Positions 45,153-54,111 are shown, counted from the first letter of the stretch. The stretch: DNA of 64,000 nucleotides from Xanthobacter flavus (GCF_017875275.1 NZ_JAGGML010000001.1:4423001-4487000); one strand, 5' to 3'. Notes: generated from the sequence alone by a model not told the origin. Numbers and translations are program-made.

Positions 45153-45539
45153 TTGGACAAGACCGAGATCGAGCAGGTGCAGCGTTATATGCGGAACCTC
45201 TTCAACAATCCGCAGATCAACGTGGCGGCCCGCGCGAAGCCGAAGGGCAGCGCCGAGGTGTTCCTCGGCGAGGAAGCCATCGGCACTCTGGACAAGGACG
45301 AGGAGGACGGCGAGCTTTCCTACCATTTCCGCATGCCGGTTCTGGATAAGGACGCTCCGAGCTACCTCCGCACCAAGTTCGGCAATCCGAAGTTCAAGGT
45401 GGTTGCCTTCGCCAAGTCGAAGGACACGGCCGAGGTCTATCTCGGCGATGATGCCATCGGCACCCTCACCAAGGACGAGGAAAAGGGGAAGGCCACGCAG
45501 AACTTTCGCATGGCCATCTTCGAGACCGATCTGGAGTGA
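45153..45539 (+). CDS. Tandemly duplicated DUF3126 protein
   Basis: This is a 128-residue acidic cytoplasmic protein made of two copies of the DUF3126 unit, a roughly 65-residue alphaproteobacterial family of unknown function. Copy 1 (residues 1-65) contains GSAEVFLGEEAIGTLDKDEE and copy 2 (66-128) contains DTAEVYLGDDAIGTLTKDEE. Most family members are single-unit proteins of about 70 residues, so this is an internal duplication with divergence. The start is TTG at 45153, about 8 bases after an AGGAGG site. It lies 68 bp after cysE and may be in the same transcript. Confidence 0.85.
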   Translation: MDKTEIEQVQRYMRNLFNNPQINVAARAKPKGSAEVFLGEEAIGTLDKDEEDGELSYHFRMPVLDKDAPSYLRTKFGNPKFKVVAFAKSKDTAEVYLGDDAIGTLTKDEEKGKATQNFRMAIFETDLE

Positions 45540-45606
45540 GCGCGCGGTAAGGGTTTCTCCCTCGAACCGTCCACGTCCTTTTTCCCTCGCTCTCCCCTTC
45601 TGCCGC

Positions 45607-45694
45607 CGTCGCCCTCCGGCTCGACCGGAGGGCCATGGTCTGGCCCGGCGCCGGTGCGGGAGGAGAGGTGGGTCCTCCGGTCGAGCCGGAGGAC
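45607..45694. repeat. Two palindromes of the CCCTCCGG family
   Basis: CCCTCCGG-ctcga-CCGGAGGG (45612-45632) matches the element at 25454-25474 exactly in its core. GTCCTCCGG-tcgag-CCGGAGGAC (45672-45694) is the inverted relative 40 bp on. They fill the gap before the enol-lactonase-like gene. Confidence 0.7.
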
Positions 45695-45802
45695 GACGGT
45701 GGGCTACAGCCCGCTCCGGCGGTCACACTTTCCACCATACGCTTGCGCCTTCCCCTGAACGCGCTACACCTCTGGCATACTGAATCCGGAGGGGAGGGCG
45801 CC

Positions 45803-46576
45803 GTGGCGCTGCTGGAGGTTTCGGGCGAGCGGTTCAGGGTGGAGGTGACCGGGCCGGTGGGCGCGCCGCCGCTCATTCTCTCCCACTCCCTCGGCTGCAC
45901 GCTCGGCATGTGGGACGAGGTGGTGCCCCTGTTCCCCGGCCGCCGCCTCATCCGCTACGACGCCCGGGGCCATGGCGAGAGCGCCGCGCCGGATCAGGTC
46001 TATGCCATGGGCGATCTCGGCCGGGATGTGCTGGCCATCATGGACCGCCTCAGTCTCTCCACCGCCGATTTCTGCGGCCTGTCGCTCGGCGGCATGGTGG
46101 GCCAGTGGCTGGCGCTGAACGCGCCGCAGCGCCTCACCCGCCTTGTGATCGCCAACACCACCGCCCATGCTGGGCCGGCGCGCTTCTGGGATCATCGCAT
46201 CAAGGCGGTGCGCAAGGACGGCACCGGGCCGATTGCCGATTCCGTCATCGACAGCTGGTTCACGCCGCAGTTCAAGGCCCAGCGTCCGGCGCGGGTGGCG
46301 GAGGTCCGCGCCATGGTCACGGGCACGAAGCCCGCCGGCTACATGGGCACCAGCGCCGCCATGCGCGATATGGATTTCCGCGCCGACCTTCCGCGCATCG
46401 CCACGCAGACGCTGGTCATCGTCTCGGACGGCGACCGCTCCACGCCGCCGGCCTGGGGCGAGACCATCGCGGGCGCCATTCCCGGCGCGAAGCTGGCGCG
46501 GCTGCCCGGCGGGCATCTCTCCGCCATCGAGCAGCCTGAGGCTTTCGCGCGGACCGTCTCCACGTTCCTGGAATAG
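45803..46576 (+). CDS. 3-oxoadipate enol-lactonase-like alpha/beta hydrolase
   Basis: The 257-residue hydrolase is of PcaD type, which opens 3-oxoadipate enol-lactone in protocatechuate degradation. It has ILSHSLGCTLGMWDEVVPLF, the RYDARGHGES block, nucleophile motif GLSLGGMVGQWLAL, SDGDRSTPP with the acid and GGHLSAIEQPEAFA with the histidine. The GTG start at 45803 is preceded by a GGAGGGGAGGG site. A longer frame upstream crosses the palindromes. No other pca genes are present, so the pathway assignment is tentative. Confidence 0.75.
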   Translation: MALLEVSGERFRVEVTGPVGAPPLILSHSLGCTLGMWDEVVPLFPGRRLIRYDARGHGESAAPDQVYAMGDLGRDVLAIMDRLSLSTADFCGLSLGGMVGQWLALNAPQRLTRLVIANTTAHAGPARFWDHRIKAVRKDGTGPIADSVIDSWFTPQFKAQRPARVAEVRAMVTGTKPAGYMGTSAAMRDMDFRADLPRIATQTLVIVSDGDRSTPPAWGETIAGAIPGAKLARLPGGHLSAIEQPEAFARTVSTFLE

Positions 46577-46658
46577 CCGCGCGCCTGCGCCGCGCCCGCC
46601 GGACGTGACATCGCACGGCGCTTGTGGAAGATGCCGCGCAAAGGCATGGAGGCGCGGC

Positions 46659-47708
46659 ATGGCATCCCTTCACGGCGGTCCGGACCACGATCACGATCAT
46701 GGCGGCCAAGGCCTAGGGTCCCACGACCACGGCTCCCACGACCACGCGGGTCACGACCATGGCGGACATGCGCACGCCGGACGTGCGCACGGTGGCCATG
46801 CCCACGGCCACGGCGGTCACGGCCATTCCCATGCCCCGCCGGATTCGCTCCGCGCCTTCGCCATCGGGGCCGGGCTGAATCTCGGCTTCGTCATCATCGA
46901 GGCGGGGTTCGGCTTCTGGTCCGGCTCGCTCGCCCTGCTGGCGGATGCGGGGCACAATCTCTCCGACGTGCTCGGCCTGCTGCTCGCCTGGGGCGCCGCC
47001 TGGCTGTCGCGCCGCGCGCCGACGGCGAAGCGCACCTACGGCTATGGCCGCTCGTCCATCCTCGCCGCGCTCGCCAATGCGATGCTCCTGCTGGTCGCCA
47101 CCGGCGGCATCATTCTGGAAGCCTTCGGCCGCATCTCCCACCCCGAGCCGATCCAGACCGGGATTGTGATGGTGGTGGCGCTGGTGGGCGTCGGCGTGAA
47201 CATCGGCACGGCGCTGCTGTTCATGGCGGGGCGCAAGGGCGACCTGAACGTCCGTGGCGCCTTCGTCCACATGGTGGCCGATGGCGCGATCTCGCTCGGC
47301 GTGGTGGTCGCGGGCGCGGTGATCGCGCTCACCGGCTGGCTGTGGCTCGACCCGGTGGTGTCGCTGGCGATCTCCGTCGCCATCATCGCCGGCACCTGGG
47401 GGCTGCTGAAGGACAGCGTGAACCTCGCCATGGACATGGTGCCCGAGGGCATCGACCCTGCAGCGGTGGAGGCCTATCTCGCCGGGCGTCCCGGCGTCAG
47501 CGAGGTCCACGATCTCCACATCTGGGGCCTCAGCACCACGTCCGTGGCGCTCAGCGCGCATCTGGTCCGGCCGGGCGCCGACCTCGACGACGATTTCCTG
47601 TCGGCGACCTGCGAGGGGCTGAAGGCGCGTTTCGGGATCGTCCACCCGGTGCTTCAGGTGGAGCAAGGGCGCATGCAGTGCGCCCTCGCGCCGAAGGACG
47701 TGGTGTAG
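46659..47708 (+). CDS. Cation diffusion facilitator with long His-rich N-terminus
   Basis: The 349-residue CDF metal exporter (Zn/Co/Ni type) has six helices (about residues 64-260) and the metal site DAGHNLSD (Asp96, His99, Asp103) in helix 2, and HMVADGAISLGVV for helix 5. It ends in a C-terminal cytoplasmic domain with VHDLHIWGLSTTSVALSAH. The first 58 residues are dominated by His-Asp and His-Gly repeats, giving about 20 histidines, a likely metal sensor or chaperone segment. The start ATG at 46659 follows GGAGG. Confidence 0.92.
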   Translation: MASLHGGPDHDHDHGGQGLGSHDHGSHDHAGHDHGGHAHAGRAHGGHAHGHGGHGHSHAPPDSLRAFAIGAGLNLGFVIIEAGFGFWSGSLALLADAGHNLSDVLGLLLAWGAAWLSRRAPTAKRTYGYGRSSILAALANAMLLLVATGGIILEAFGRISHPEPIQTGIVMVVALVGVGVNIGTALLFMAGRKGDLNVRGAFVHMVADGAISLGVVVAGAVIALTGWLWLDPVVSLAISVAIIAGTWGLLKDSVNLAMDMVPEGIDPAAVEAYLAGRPGVSEVHDLHIWGLSTTSVALSAHLVRPGADLDDDFLSATCEGLKARFGIVHPVLQVEQGRMQCALAPKDVV

Positions 47709-47723
47709 GGGAGGGCGCGGGGA

Positions 47724-47954
47724 TCAGGCGGCCTTCGGCGCCTGCAATCCTTCCAGCGCCTCGCGGGCGATGGGCAGAAGGCCCTCGCCGCCGTGAGCCA
47801 CATGCTCGGCAATCTTGGTGCGCATGCGCGGGTCCCAGAACTTCCGGATGTGGGTGCGCGTCGCCTCCACCGCCGCCTCGTGCTTCTGCGCGGCGAAGGC
47901 GGTGGCGATCTGGTTGGCCATGTAGACGAGCTTTTCGGTCGAGTTATGCGACAT
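47724..47954 (-). CDS. fdsD: NAD-dependent formate dehydrogenase delta subunit
   Basis: FdsD is a small (76-residue) accessory subunit needed for assembly of the molybdenum Fds formate dehydrogenase. The motif KLVYMANQIATAFAAQ at the start and HIRKFWDPRMRTKIAEHV in the middle match FdsD. It is the last gene of the fdsGBA-fdhD-fdsD operon. The ATG at 47952-47954 overlaps the end of fdhD by 11 bases. Confidence 0.88.
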   Translation of the reverse strand: MSHNSTEKLVYMANQIATAFAAQKHEAAVEATRTHIRKFWDPRMRTKIAEHVAHGGEGLLPIAREALEGLQAPKAA

Positions 47955-48810
47955 GGTCCCGTTCCGATGACGCGGGCGCGATGCGCCCGGGATGGGTGAA
48001 AATCTCGAAGCCGTCGTCGCGCACGATGGCGGCAAGGGTGATGCCCGCCGCATCCGCCGTGCGGATGGCGAGTGAGGTGGGTGCAGACACCGCCGCGATC
48101 ACACCCACGCCCAGCACCGCCGCCTTCTGCACCATCTCGATGGAGACGCGGCTGGTGAGCAGGAGGAGCCCACGGGCGGTGTCGAAGCCCGCGTCGGAGG
48201 CCATCCCGACGAGCTTGTCCAGGGCGTTGTGGCGGCCTACATCCTCGGCGAGGGCGAGGATGCCGCGTCCGGGCTCGAAATAGGCAGCGGCATGGACCGC
48301 CCGCGTCTCCCGGTTCAGCGCCTGGAGGGGGCCGAGGGCGGCCATGGCGCCCAGCACCACGTCGGGCGCGAAGGAAGTCGTGGTCGTGACATGGGCCGCG
48401 GGCTTCACCGCCTCGGCCAGGCTCTCCACTCCGCACAGGCCGCAGCCGGTGGGGCCGGCGAGCGCGCGCCGCCGGGCGGAGAGATGCTTCATCTTCTCCT
48501 CGGCGATCCACATGCGCGCCTCGATGCCCTCATCGACGACGATCACGTCGCGGGAGAAAATCTCCTCCTTCGCCGCGACGATGCCCTCGGTGAGCGCAAA
48601 TCCCAGCGCGAAGGCGGCGATGTCGGTCGGGCTCGCCATCATCACAGCATGTGTGGTGCCGTTGAAGGTGAGGGCCACCGGCACTTCCTCCGGCACCGCG
48701 CGGGTGCCGGAGGAGAGCGCACCATCCCTGATCTGCACACGCTCCACCCGCCGCGCCGGAGGGGGCGCGGGGAGGTCTGAGGGGAGCGGGCAGGTGGGTT
48801 CGTCGGTCAT
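47944..48810 (-). CDS. fdhD: Formate dehydrogenase sulfurtransferase FdhD (FdsC)
   Basis: FdhD/FdsC carries sulfur to the molybdenum cofactor so the formate dehydrogenase becomes active. The 288-residue protein has LTFNGTTHAVMMASPTDIAA, the GCGLCGVES motif with the sulfur-transfer cysteine pair, and VGRHNALDKLVG and LLTSRVSIEMVQKAA. The start at 48810 (MTDEPTC) is preferred to an upstream ATG at 48858. It follows fdsA, separated by a palindromic repeat. Confidence 0.94.
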   Translation of the reverse strand: MTDEPTCPLPSDLPAPPPARRVERVQIRDGALSSGTRAVPEEVPVALTFNGTTHAVMMASPTDIAAFALGFALTEGIVAAKEEIFSRDVIVVDEGIEARMWIAEEKMKHLSARRRALAGPTGCGLCGVESLAEAVKPAAHVTTTTSFAPDVVLGAMAALGPLQALNRETRAVHAAAYFEPGRGILALAEDVGRHNALDKLVGMASDAGFDTARGLLLLTSRVSIEMVQKAAVLGVGVIAAVSAPTSLAIRTADAAGITLAAIVRDDGFEIFTHPGRIAPASSERDHVA

Positions 48811-48869
48811 GGTTTCATTCAGATGGGGGCACCTGAGGGCGGCGGGAAGGGGTTGCACTCCGCTTAGCT

Positions 48870-48894
48870 CCCCTCTCCCCTTGCGGGAGAGGGG
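48870..48894. repeat. Palindromic repeat between fdsA and fdhD
   Basis: A perfect 10-bp stem CCCCTCTCCC / GGGAGAGGGG around CTTGC. It is the same family as the elements at 10375 and 34155. Located inside the fds operon it may lower expression of the assembly genes relative to the structural genes. Confidence 0.75.
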
Positions 48895-48940
48895 GCGCGA
48901 ACGTATGGGGCGGCTCCCTCCCCGGATGGGCGCTGACCTC

Positions 48941-51772
48941 TCACTCCGCCGCGATGCGGCGGCTCTTGCGGCTGAGGTCCTCGTATTCCTCCTGCCACTG
49001 GGTCGGGCCGTTGGAGGGCGAGATCTGCACCGCCGTCACCTTGTATTCCGGGCAGTTGGTGGCCCAGTCGGAATAGTCGGTGGTCACCACGTTGGCCTGC
49101 GTCACCGGGTGATGGAAGGTGGTGTAGACCACGCCGGGCGAGACGCGATCGGAGATCACCGCGCGCAGCGAGGTGGAGCCGGCGCGGCTGTCCAGCTTCA
49201 CGAAATCGCCGTCGCGGATGCCCCGCAGCTCGGCATCGTGCGGATGGACTTCCAGCACGTCCTCCGAATGCCAGACGGAGTTCTCGGTGCGCCGGGTCTG
49301 GGCGCCCACATTGTACTGGCTGAGGATGCGGCCGGTGGTGAGCAGCAGCGGGAAGCGCGGCCCGGTCTTCTCATCGGTGGGCACGTACTCGGTGAGCATG
49401 AACTTGCCCTTGCCGCGCACGAAGCCGCCGATGTGCATGATGGGCGTGCCTTCCGGCGCCTTCTCGTTGCAGGGCCACTGCACCGAGCCCAACTCGTCGA
49501 GCAGCTTGTAGTTGACGCCGGCGAACGAGGGGGTCAGCGCCGCGATCTCGTCCATGATCTCGGACGGATGCTGGTAGTTCATGGGGAAGCCCAGCGCGTT
49601 GGAGAGCATCTGGGTGACCTCCCAGTCCGCGTAGCCGTTCTTCGGCGCCATCACCTTGCGGATGCGCTGGATGCGGCGCTCGGCATTGGTGAAGGTGCCG
49701 TCCTTCTCGAGGAAGGAGCAGCCCGGCAGGAAGACGTGGGCGTAGTTGGCGGTCTCGTTCAGGAACAGGTCCTGCACCACCAGGCACTCCAGCGCGGCAA
49801 GGCCGGCCGAGACGTGCTTGGTGTCGGGGTCGGACTGGAGGATGTCCTCGCCCTGCACATACATGCCCTTGTAGGTGCCTTCGACCGCCGCATCGAACAT
49901 GTTGGGGATGCGCAGGCCCGGCTCCTCATCGAGCCCGACGCCCCATAGGGCCTCGAACGCGGCGCGGGTGGCGTCGTCCGAGATGTGGCGGTAGCCCGGC
50001 AGCTCGTGCGGGAACGAGCCCATGTCGCACGAGCCCTGCACGTTGTTCTGGCCGCGGAGCGGGTTCACGCCCACGCCGTTGCGGCCGATGTTGCCGGTGG
50101 CCATGGCGAGGTTGGCGATGGCGATGACGGTGGTCGAGCCCTGCGAATGCTCGGTCACGCCCAGCCCGTAATAGATCGCGCCGTTGCCGCCGGTGGCATA
50201 GAGCCGCGCCGCGCCGCGCACCGCCTCGGCGGAAACGCCGGTATACTTCTCCACCGCCTCGGGGGAGTGGCGCTCCTCGGCAACGAAGGCGGCCCATTCC
50301 TGGAACTCGTCCCAGTCGCAGCGCTCGCGCACGAACTGCTCGTTCACCAGCCCTTCGGTGACGATGACATGGGCCATGGCGGTCACGATCGCCACGTTGG
50401 TACCCGGGCGCAGCGGCAGGTGGTAGGCCGCCTCGATATGGGGCGAGCGCACCACGTCGGTGCGGCGGGGATCCACCACGATCAGCTTGGCGCCCTGGCG
50501 CAGCCGCTTCTTTAGGCGCGAGCCGAACACCGGGTGGCCGTCGGTCGGGTTGGCACCGATGATGAGCACCACGTCGGTTTCTTCGACGCTGTCGAAGTCC
50601 TGCGTGCCGGCCGAGGTGCCGTAGGTCACGGAGAGGCCGTAGCCGGTGGGCGAGTGGCAGACGCGGGCGCAGGTGTCGACGTTGTTGTTGCCGAAGCCGC
50701 CGCGGATCAGCTTCTGGACGAGGTATGTCTCCTCGTTGGTGCAGCGCGAGGAGGTGATGCCACCCACCGAGCGCTTGCCATACTTCTCCTGGATGCGCTT
50801 GAACTCGGAGGCGGCGTAGGCGATGGCCTCCTCATAGCTCACTTCCTTCCACGGCTCGTGGATGGAGGAGCGGATCATGGGCTTCAGGATGCGGTCCTGA
50901 TGGACCGCATAGCCATAGGCGAAGCGGCCCTTCACGCAGGAATGGCCACGGTTCGCCTTGCCGTCCTTGTAGGGCACCATGCGCACCAGCTCGTCGCCGC
51001 GCATCTCTGCCTTGAAGGTGCAGCCGACGCCACAATAGGCGCACGTCGTCACCACCGAATGCTCGGGGGTGCCGATGTTGTACATGGCCTTCTCGTTCAG
51101 CGTCGCGGTCGGGCAGGACTGCACGCAGGCGCCGCAGGAGACGCACTCCGAGGTGAGGAAGCTCTCGTCCATGCCCGGCGAGACGCGGCTGTCGAAGCCA
51201 CGTCCGGAGATGGTGAGCGCGAACGTGCCCTGCACTTCCTCGCAGGCGCGGACGCAGCGGTTGCAGACGATGCACTTCGACTTTTCATAGGTGAAGTAGG
51301 GGTTGGACTCGTCCTTCCCGAGCTTCGTGTGGTTCTCGCCCTCGTAGCCATAGCGCACGTCGCGCAGGCCGACGACGCCGGCCATATCCTGCAGCTCGCA
51401 ATCGCCATTGGCGGAGCAGGTCAGGCAGTCCAGCGGGTGGTCGGAGATGTAGAGCTCCATCACCCCCTTGCGGATCTTCTTGAGCCGCTCGGTCTGGGTC
51501 TTCACCACAATGCCGTCCATAACCGGCGTGGTGCAGGAGGCGGGCGTGCCGTTGCGGCCCTCGATCTCGACGAGGCAGAGCCGGCAGGAGCCGAAGGCGT
51601 CGAGCATGTCGGTGGCGCAGAGCTTGGGGATCTGGTTCCCCACCTCCATGGCGGCGCGCATGATGGAGGTGCCTTCCGGCACCTGCACCTTCATGCCGTC
51701 GATGGTGAGCGTGACCAGCTTCTCCGACTTGGAAGCCGGCGTGCCGTAGTCGATTTCATGGACGAGGGACAT
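48941..51772 (-). CDS. fdsA: NAD-dependent formate dehydrogenase alpha subunit (Mo-bis-PGD)
   Basis: This catalytic subunit oxidises formate to CO2. It has 943 residues. The N-terminal [2Fe-2S] ligands are Cys52, 63, 66 and 80. HPLDCLTCSANGDC (112-125) is the His/Cys3 cluster. CIVCNRCVRAC and CVSCGACVQSC are two [4Fe-4S] clusters, and CAYCGVGC (from 244) with Cys279 is a further one near the cofactor. The molybdopterin domain carries the active-site cysteine Cys372 in VCHSPT (not selenocysteine) next to His373. Length and cluster order match the oxygen-tolerant soluble FdsABG enzymes. Upstream fdsB ends 13 bp away. Confidence 0.97.
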   Translation of the reverse strand: MSLVHEIDYGTPASKSEKLVTLTIDGMKVQVPEGTSIMRAAMEVGNQIPKLCATDMLDAFGSCRLCLVEIEGRNGTPASCTTPVMDGIVVKTQTERLKKIRKGVMELYISDHPLDCLTCSANGDCELQDMAGVVGLRDVRYGYEGENHTKLGKDESNPYFTYEKSKCIVCNRCVRACEEVQGTFALTISGRGFDSRVSPGMDESFLTSECVSCGACVQSCPTATLNEKAMYNIGTPEHSVVTTCAYCGVGCTFKAEMRGDELVRMVPYKDGKANRGHSCVKGRFAYGYAVHQDRILKPMIRSSIHEPWKEVSYEEAIAYAASEFKRIQEKYGKRSVGGITSSRCTNEETYLVQKLIRGGFGNNNVDTCARVCHSPTGYGLSVTYGTSAGTQDFDSVEETDVVLIIGANPTDGHPVFGSRLKKRLRQGAKLIVVDPRRTDVVRSPHIEAAYHLPLRPGTNVAIVTAMAHVIVTEGLVNEQFVRERCDWDEFQEWAAFVAEERHSPEAVEKYTGVSAEAVRGAARLYATGGNGAIYYGLGVTEHSQGSTTVIAIANLAMATGNIGRNGVGVNPLRGQNNVQGSCDMGSFPHELPGYRHISDDATRAAFEALWGVGLDEEPGLRIPNMFDAAVEGTYKGMYVQGEDILQSDPDTKHVSAGLAALECLVVQDLFLNETANYAHVFLPGCSFLEKDGTFTNAERRIQRIRKVMAPKNGYADWEVTQMLSNALGFPMNYQHPSEIMDEIAALTPSFAGVNYKLLDELGSVQWPCNEKAPEGTPIMHIGGFVRGKGKFMLTEYVPTDEKTGPRFPLLLTTGRILSQYNVGAQTRRTENSVWHSEDVLEVHPHDAELRGIRDGDFVKLDSRAGSTSLRAVISDRVSPGVVYTTFHHPVTQANVVTTDYSDWATNCPEYKVTAVQISPSNGPTQWQEEYEDLSRKSRRIAAE

Positions 51773-51785
51773 GTCGTTCCTCCAA

Positions 51786-53348
51786 TTATTCTGCGGCGGC
51801 CGGCAGCTTCGGCGTGGCGCCGAAGTCTTCCGGGAAATGGGTGAGGGCGCTGACGACGGGGTAGGGCGTGAAGCCGCCGAGCGCGCAGAGCGAGCCGAGC
51901 TTCATGGTGTGGCAGAGGTCTTCCAGCAGGGCGAGATTCTGCTCGCGCTTCTCGCCGGCGACGATCTTGTCGATGGTCTCGACGCCACGGGTGGAGCCGA
52001 TGCGGCAGGGGGTGCACTTGCCGCAGCTTTCGTGGGCACAGAACTCCATGGCGAACTTGGCCATGTGGGCCATGTCCACCGTGTCGTCGAACACCACGAT
52101 GCCGCCGTGGCCGATGAGCGCGTCCTTGGCCGCGAAGGCCTCGTAGTCGAACGGCGTGTCGAACTGGTGGACCGGCAGATAGGCGCCGAGCGGCCCGCCC
52201 GCCTGGACCGCCTTCACCGGACGGCCGGAGGCCGTGCCGCCGCCGATCTCGTTCACCAGATCGCCCAGCGAGATGCCGAACGCGGTCTCGAACAGGCCGC
52301 CATGCTTGATGTTGCCGGCAAGCTGGATGGGCATGGTGCCGCGCGAGCGGCCCATGCCGAAGTCGCGATAGAACTTGCCGCCCTTGTCGAGGATGATCGG
52401 CACGGTGGCGAGGGAGACGAGGTTGTTGATGACCGTGGGCTTGCCGAACAGGCCCACATGGGCCGGCAGCGGCGGCTTGGCGCGCACGAGGCCGCGCTTG
52501 CCCTCAAGGCTCTCCAGCAGCGAGGTCTCCTCGCCGCACACATAGGCGCCCGCGCCCATGCGCATTTCCATGTCGAAGGAGAGGCCCGAGCCCATGATGT
52601 TGTCGCCGAGCAGGCCCGCCATGCGCGCCTTCTCGATGGCCTTCTCCATCACCACGAAGGCGATGGGATATTCCGAGCGGCAATAGACGAAGCCCTTGGT
52701 CGCGCCCACGGCGAGGCCGGCAATCGTCATGCCCTCGATGAGGCAGTAGGGGTCCGCCTCCATGATGAGGCGGTCGGCGAAGGTGCCGCTGTCGCCCTCG
52801 TCGGCGTTGCAGACGATGTACTTCTGGTCGGCCGGGGCAGCCGCCACCGTGCGCCACTTGATGCCGGTCGGGAAGCCGGCGCCGCCACGGCCGCGCAGGC
52901 CGCTCTCGAACACCTCTTCCACGGTTCCGGACGGTCCAAGATCGATGGCGCGCTTCAGGCCACGGTAGCCGCCGTGCGCCTCGTATTCGGTGAGGGAGAG
53001 CGGATCGATGATGCCGATGCGGGCGAAGGTGAGGCGCGTCTGCTTCTTCAGCCAGGGCAGCTCATCCACCACGCCGATGCACTTGGGGTGATCGGCGCCG
53101 TGCAGGAAGCCGGCGTGCAGCAGCTCATCCACCTCGGCGGGCGTCACCGGGCCATAGCCAATGCGGCCACGCTCGGTCTCGACTTCCACCAGCGGCTCCA
53201 GCCAGAACATGCCGCGCGAGCCGTTGCGGGTGATGTCGGCGGTGATGCCGCGGGCGAGGAGGCCGGCCTCAAGTCGCTTGGCGACGCGGTCGGCACCGCA
53301 TGCGATGGCGGTGGCGTCGTTGGGAACGAAGATGCGGGGGGACTTCAT
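51786..53348 (-). CDS. fdsB: NAD-dependent formate dehydrogenase beta subunit (NADH/FMN)
   Basis: The 520-residue diaphorase subunit passes electrons from FdsA to NAD+. The first part is thioredoxin-like; then GLRGRGGAGFPTGIKW and AYVCGEETSLLESLEG bind NAD and FMN. SCGKCTPCRIG with LCALGG at the end holds a [4Fe-4S] cluster, as in NuoF. Start ATG 53348 shares a base with the fdsG stop. A 12-codon upstream extension is not needed. Confidence 0.96.
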   Translation of the reverse strand: MKSPRIFVPNDATAIACGADRVAKRLEAGLLARGITADITRNGSRGMFWLEPLVEVETERGRIGYGPVTPAEVDELLHAGFLHGADHPKCIGVVDELPWLKKQTRLTFARIGIIDPLSLTEYEAHGGYRGLKRAIDLGPSGTVEEVFESGLRGRGGAGFPTGIKWRTVAAAPADQKYIVCNADEGDSGTFADRLIMEADPYCLIEGMTIAGLAVGATKGFVYCRSEYPIAFVVMEKAIEKARMAGLLGDNIMGSGLSFDMEMRMGAGAYVCGEETSLLESLEGKRGLVRAKPPLPAHVGLFGKPTVINNLVSLATVPIILDKGGKFYRDFGMGRSRGTMPIQLAGNIKHGGLFETAFGISLGDLVNEIGGGTASGRPVKAVQAGGPLGAYLPVHQFDTPFDYEAFAAKDALIGHGGIVVFDDTVDMAHMAKFAMEFCAHESCGKCTPCRIGSTRGVETIDKIVAGEKREQNLALLEDLCHTMKLGSLCALGGFTPYPVVSALTHFPEDFGATPKLPAAAE

Positions 53349-53842
53349 CACACCTCTCCGAAGTGCTTGCCGGCGGCGACGCACTCGGCGATTTCATCGA
53401 CGGTGGCGCGGTCGAGGCGGCCGACCAACTGCCCGTCCACCAGAGCAGAGGGGGCGCAGGCGCACAGGCCGAGGCAATAGATGGGTTCGAGCGTCACGCG
53501 CCCGTCGGCCGAGGTCTCGCCCATGGCGACGCCCAGCTTCTCTTCCGCATAGGCGGTGAGGGCGGTGCTGCCCATGGCCTGGCAGGCCTCGGCGGCGCAC
53601 AGCTTCACCACTGTGCGGCCCGGCGGCTCGCGGCGGAAGTCGTGATAGAAGGTGAGGACGCCATAGACCTCGGCGCGGGAGAGGTTGAGCGTCTCCGCGA
53701 TCATCGGCACCACCGGATCGGGCACGAAACCGAACGTCTCCTGCATGGCGTGCAGGATCGGCATGGTGGCGCCGTCGAGATGCTTGTGCTCCGCGATCAC
53801 CTGCGCTGCGCGCTCGGTGTTCCAATCCTCATAGACCGCCAT
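53348..53842 (-). CDS. fdsG: NAD-dependent formate dehydrogenase gamma subunit
   Basis: The 164-residue NuoE-like subunit has [2Fe-2S] ligands Cys82, Cys87, Cys123 and Cys127 in LCAAEACQAM and YCLGLCACAP. It accepts electrons within the FdsABG complex. It is the first gene of the leftward fds operon. The 269-bp gap upstream holds the promoter and a palindrome. Confidence 0.96.
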   Translation of the reverse strand: MAVYEDWNTERAAQVIAEHKHLDGATMPILHAMQETFGFVPDPVVPMIAETLNLSRAEVYGVLTFYHDFRREPPGRTVVKLCAAEACQAMGSTALTAYAEEKLGVAMGETSADGRVTLEPIYCLGLCACAPSALVDGQLVGRLDRATVDEIAECVAAGKHFGEV

Positions 53843-53907
53843 GGACGTCTCGCTTTCCCCAACTGTCCGAGGCCGCGTTGCCGCCGCTTCGTATTGCTTG
53901 GAGGAAA

Positions 53908-53970
53908 GTGTGTCACACGCGGGCCTTCAATCAAGGCAGCTGTGGGATGTTGCGATAGAACATTTCTATC
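53908..53970. promoter_or_regulatory. Palindromes in the fdsG upstream region
   Basis: GATAGAA-CAT-TTCTATC (53954-53970) is a perfect 7-bp inverted repeat about 112 bp upstream of fdsG and fits the LysR T-N11-A motif within ATAG-N7-CTAT. A second palindrome GTGTG-T-CACAC lies at 53908-53918, nearer the gene. Since a LysR regulator precedes the operon, the first is the likely activator site. Confidence 0.6.
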
Positions 53971-54111
53971 AAGAGGCTTGCGTTCAAGACCGTCCCTGAC
54001 CGCATTTCAACGCGCTGGCCTGCGTCAATCCGGTCAGTCTGGGATGGTTCTTGGTATATTGATCGTGTTTTTCTATGCGGACACGATTTTGGGAGCGGCG
54101 ATTGCCGTCCC

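Noticed and set aside
48941-51772. Selenocysteine in the formate dehydrogenase alpha subunit
   Set aside because: The active-site codon encodes cysteine (Cys372) and no in-frame TGA or SECIS-like element is needed.
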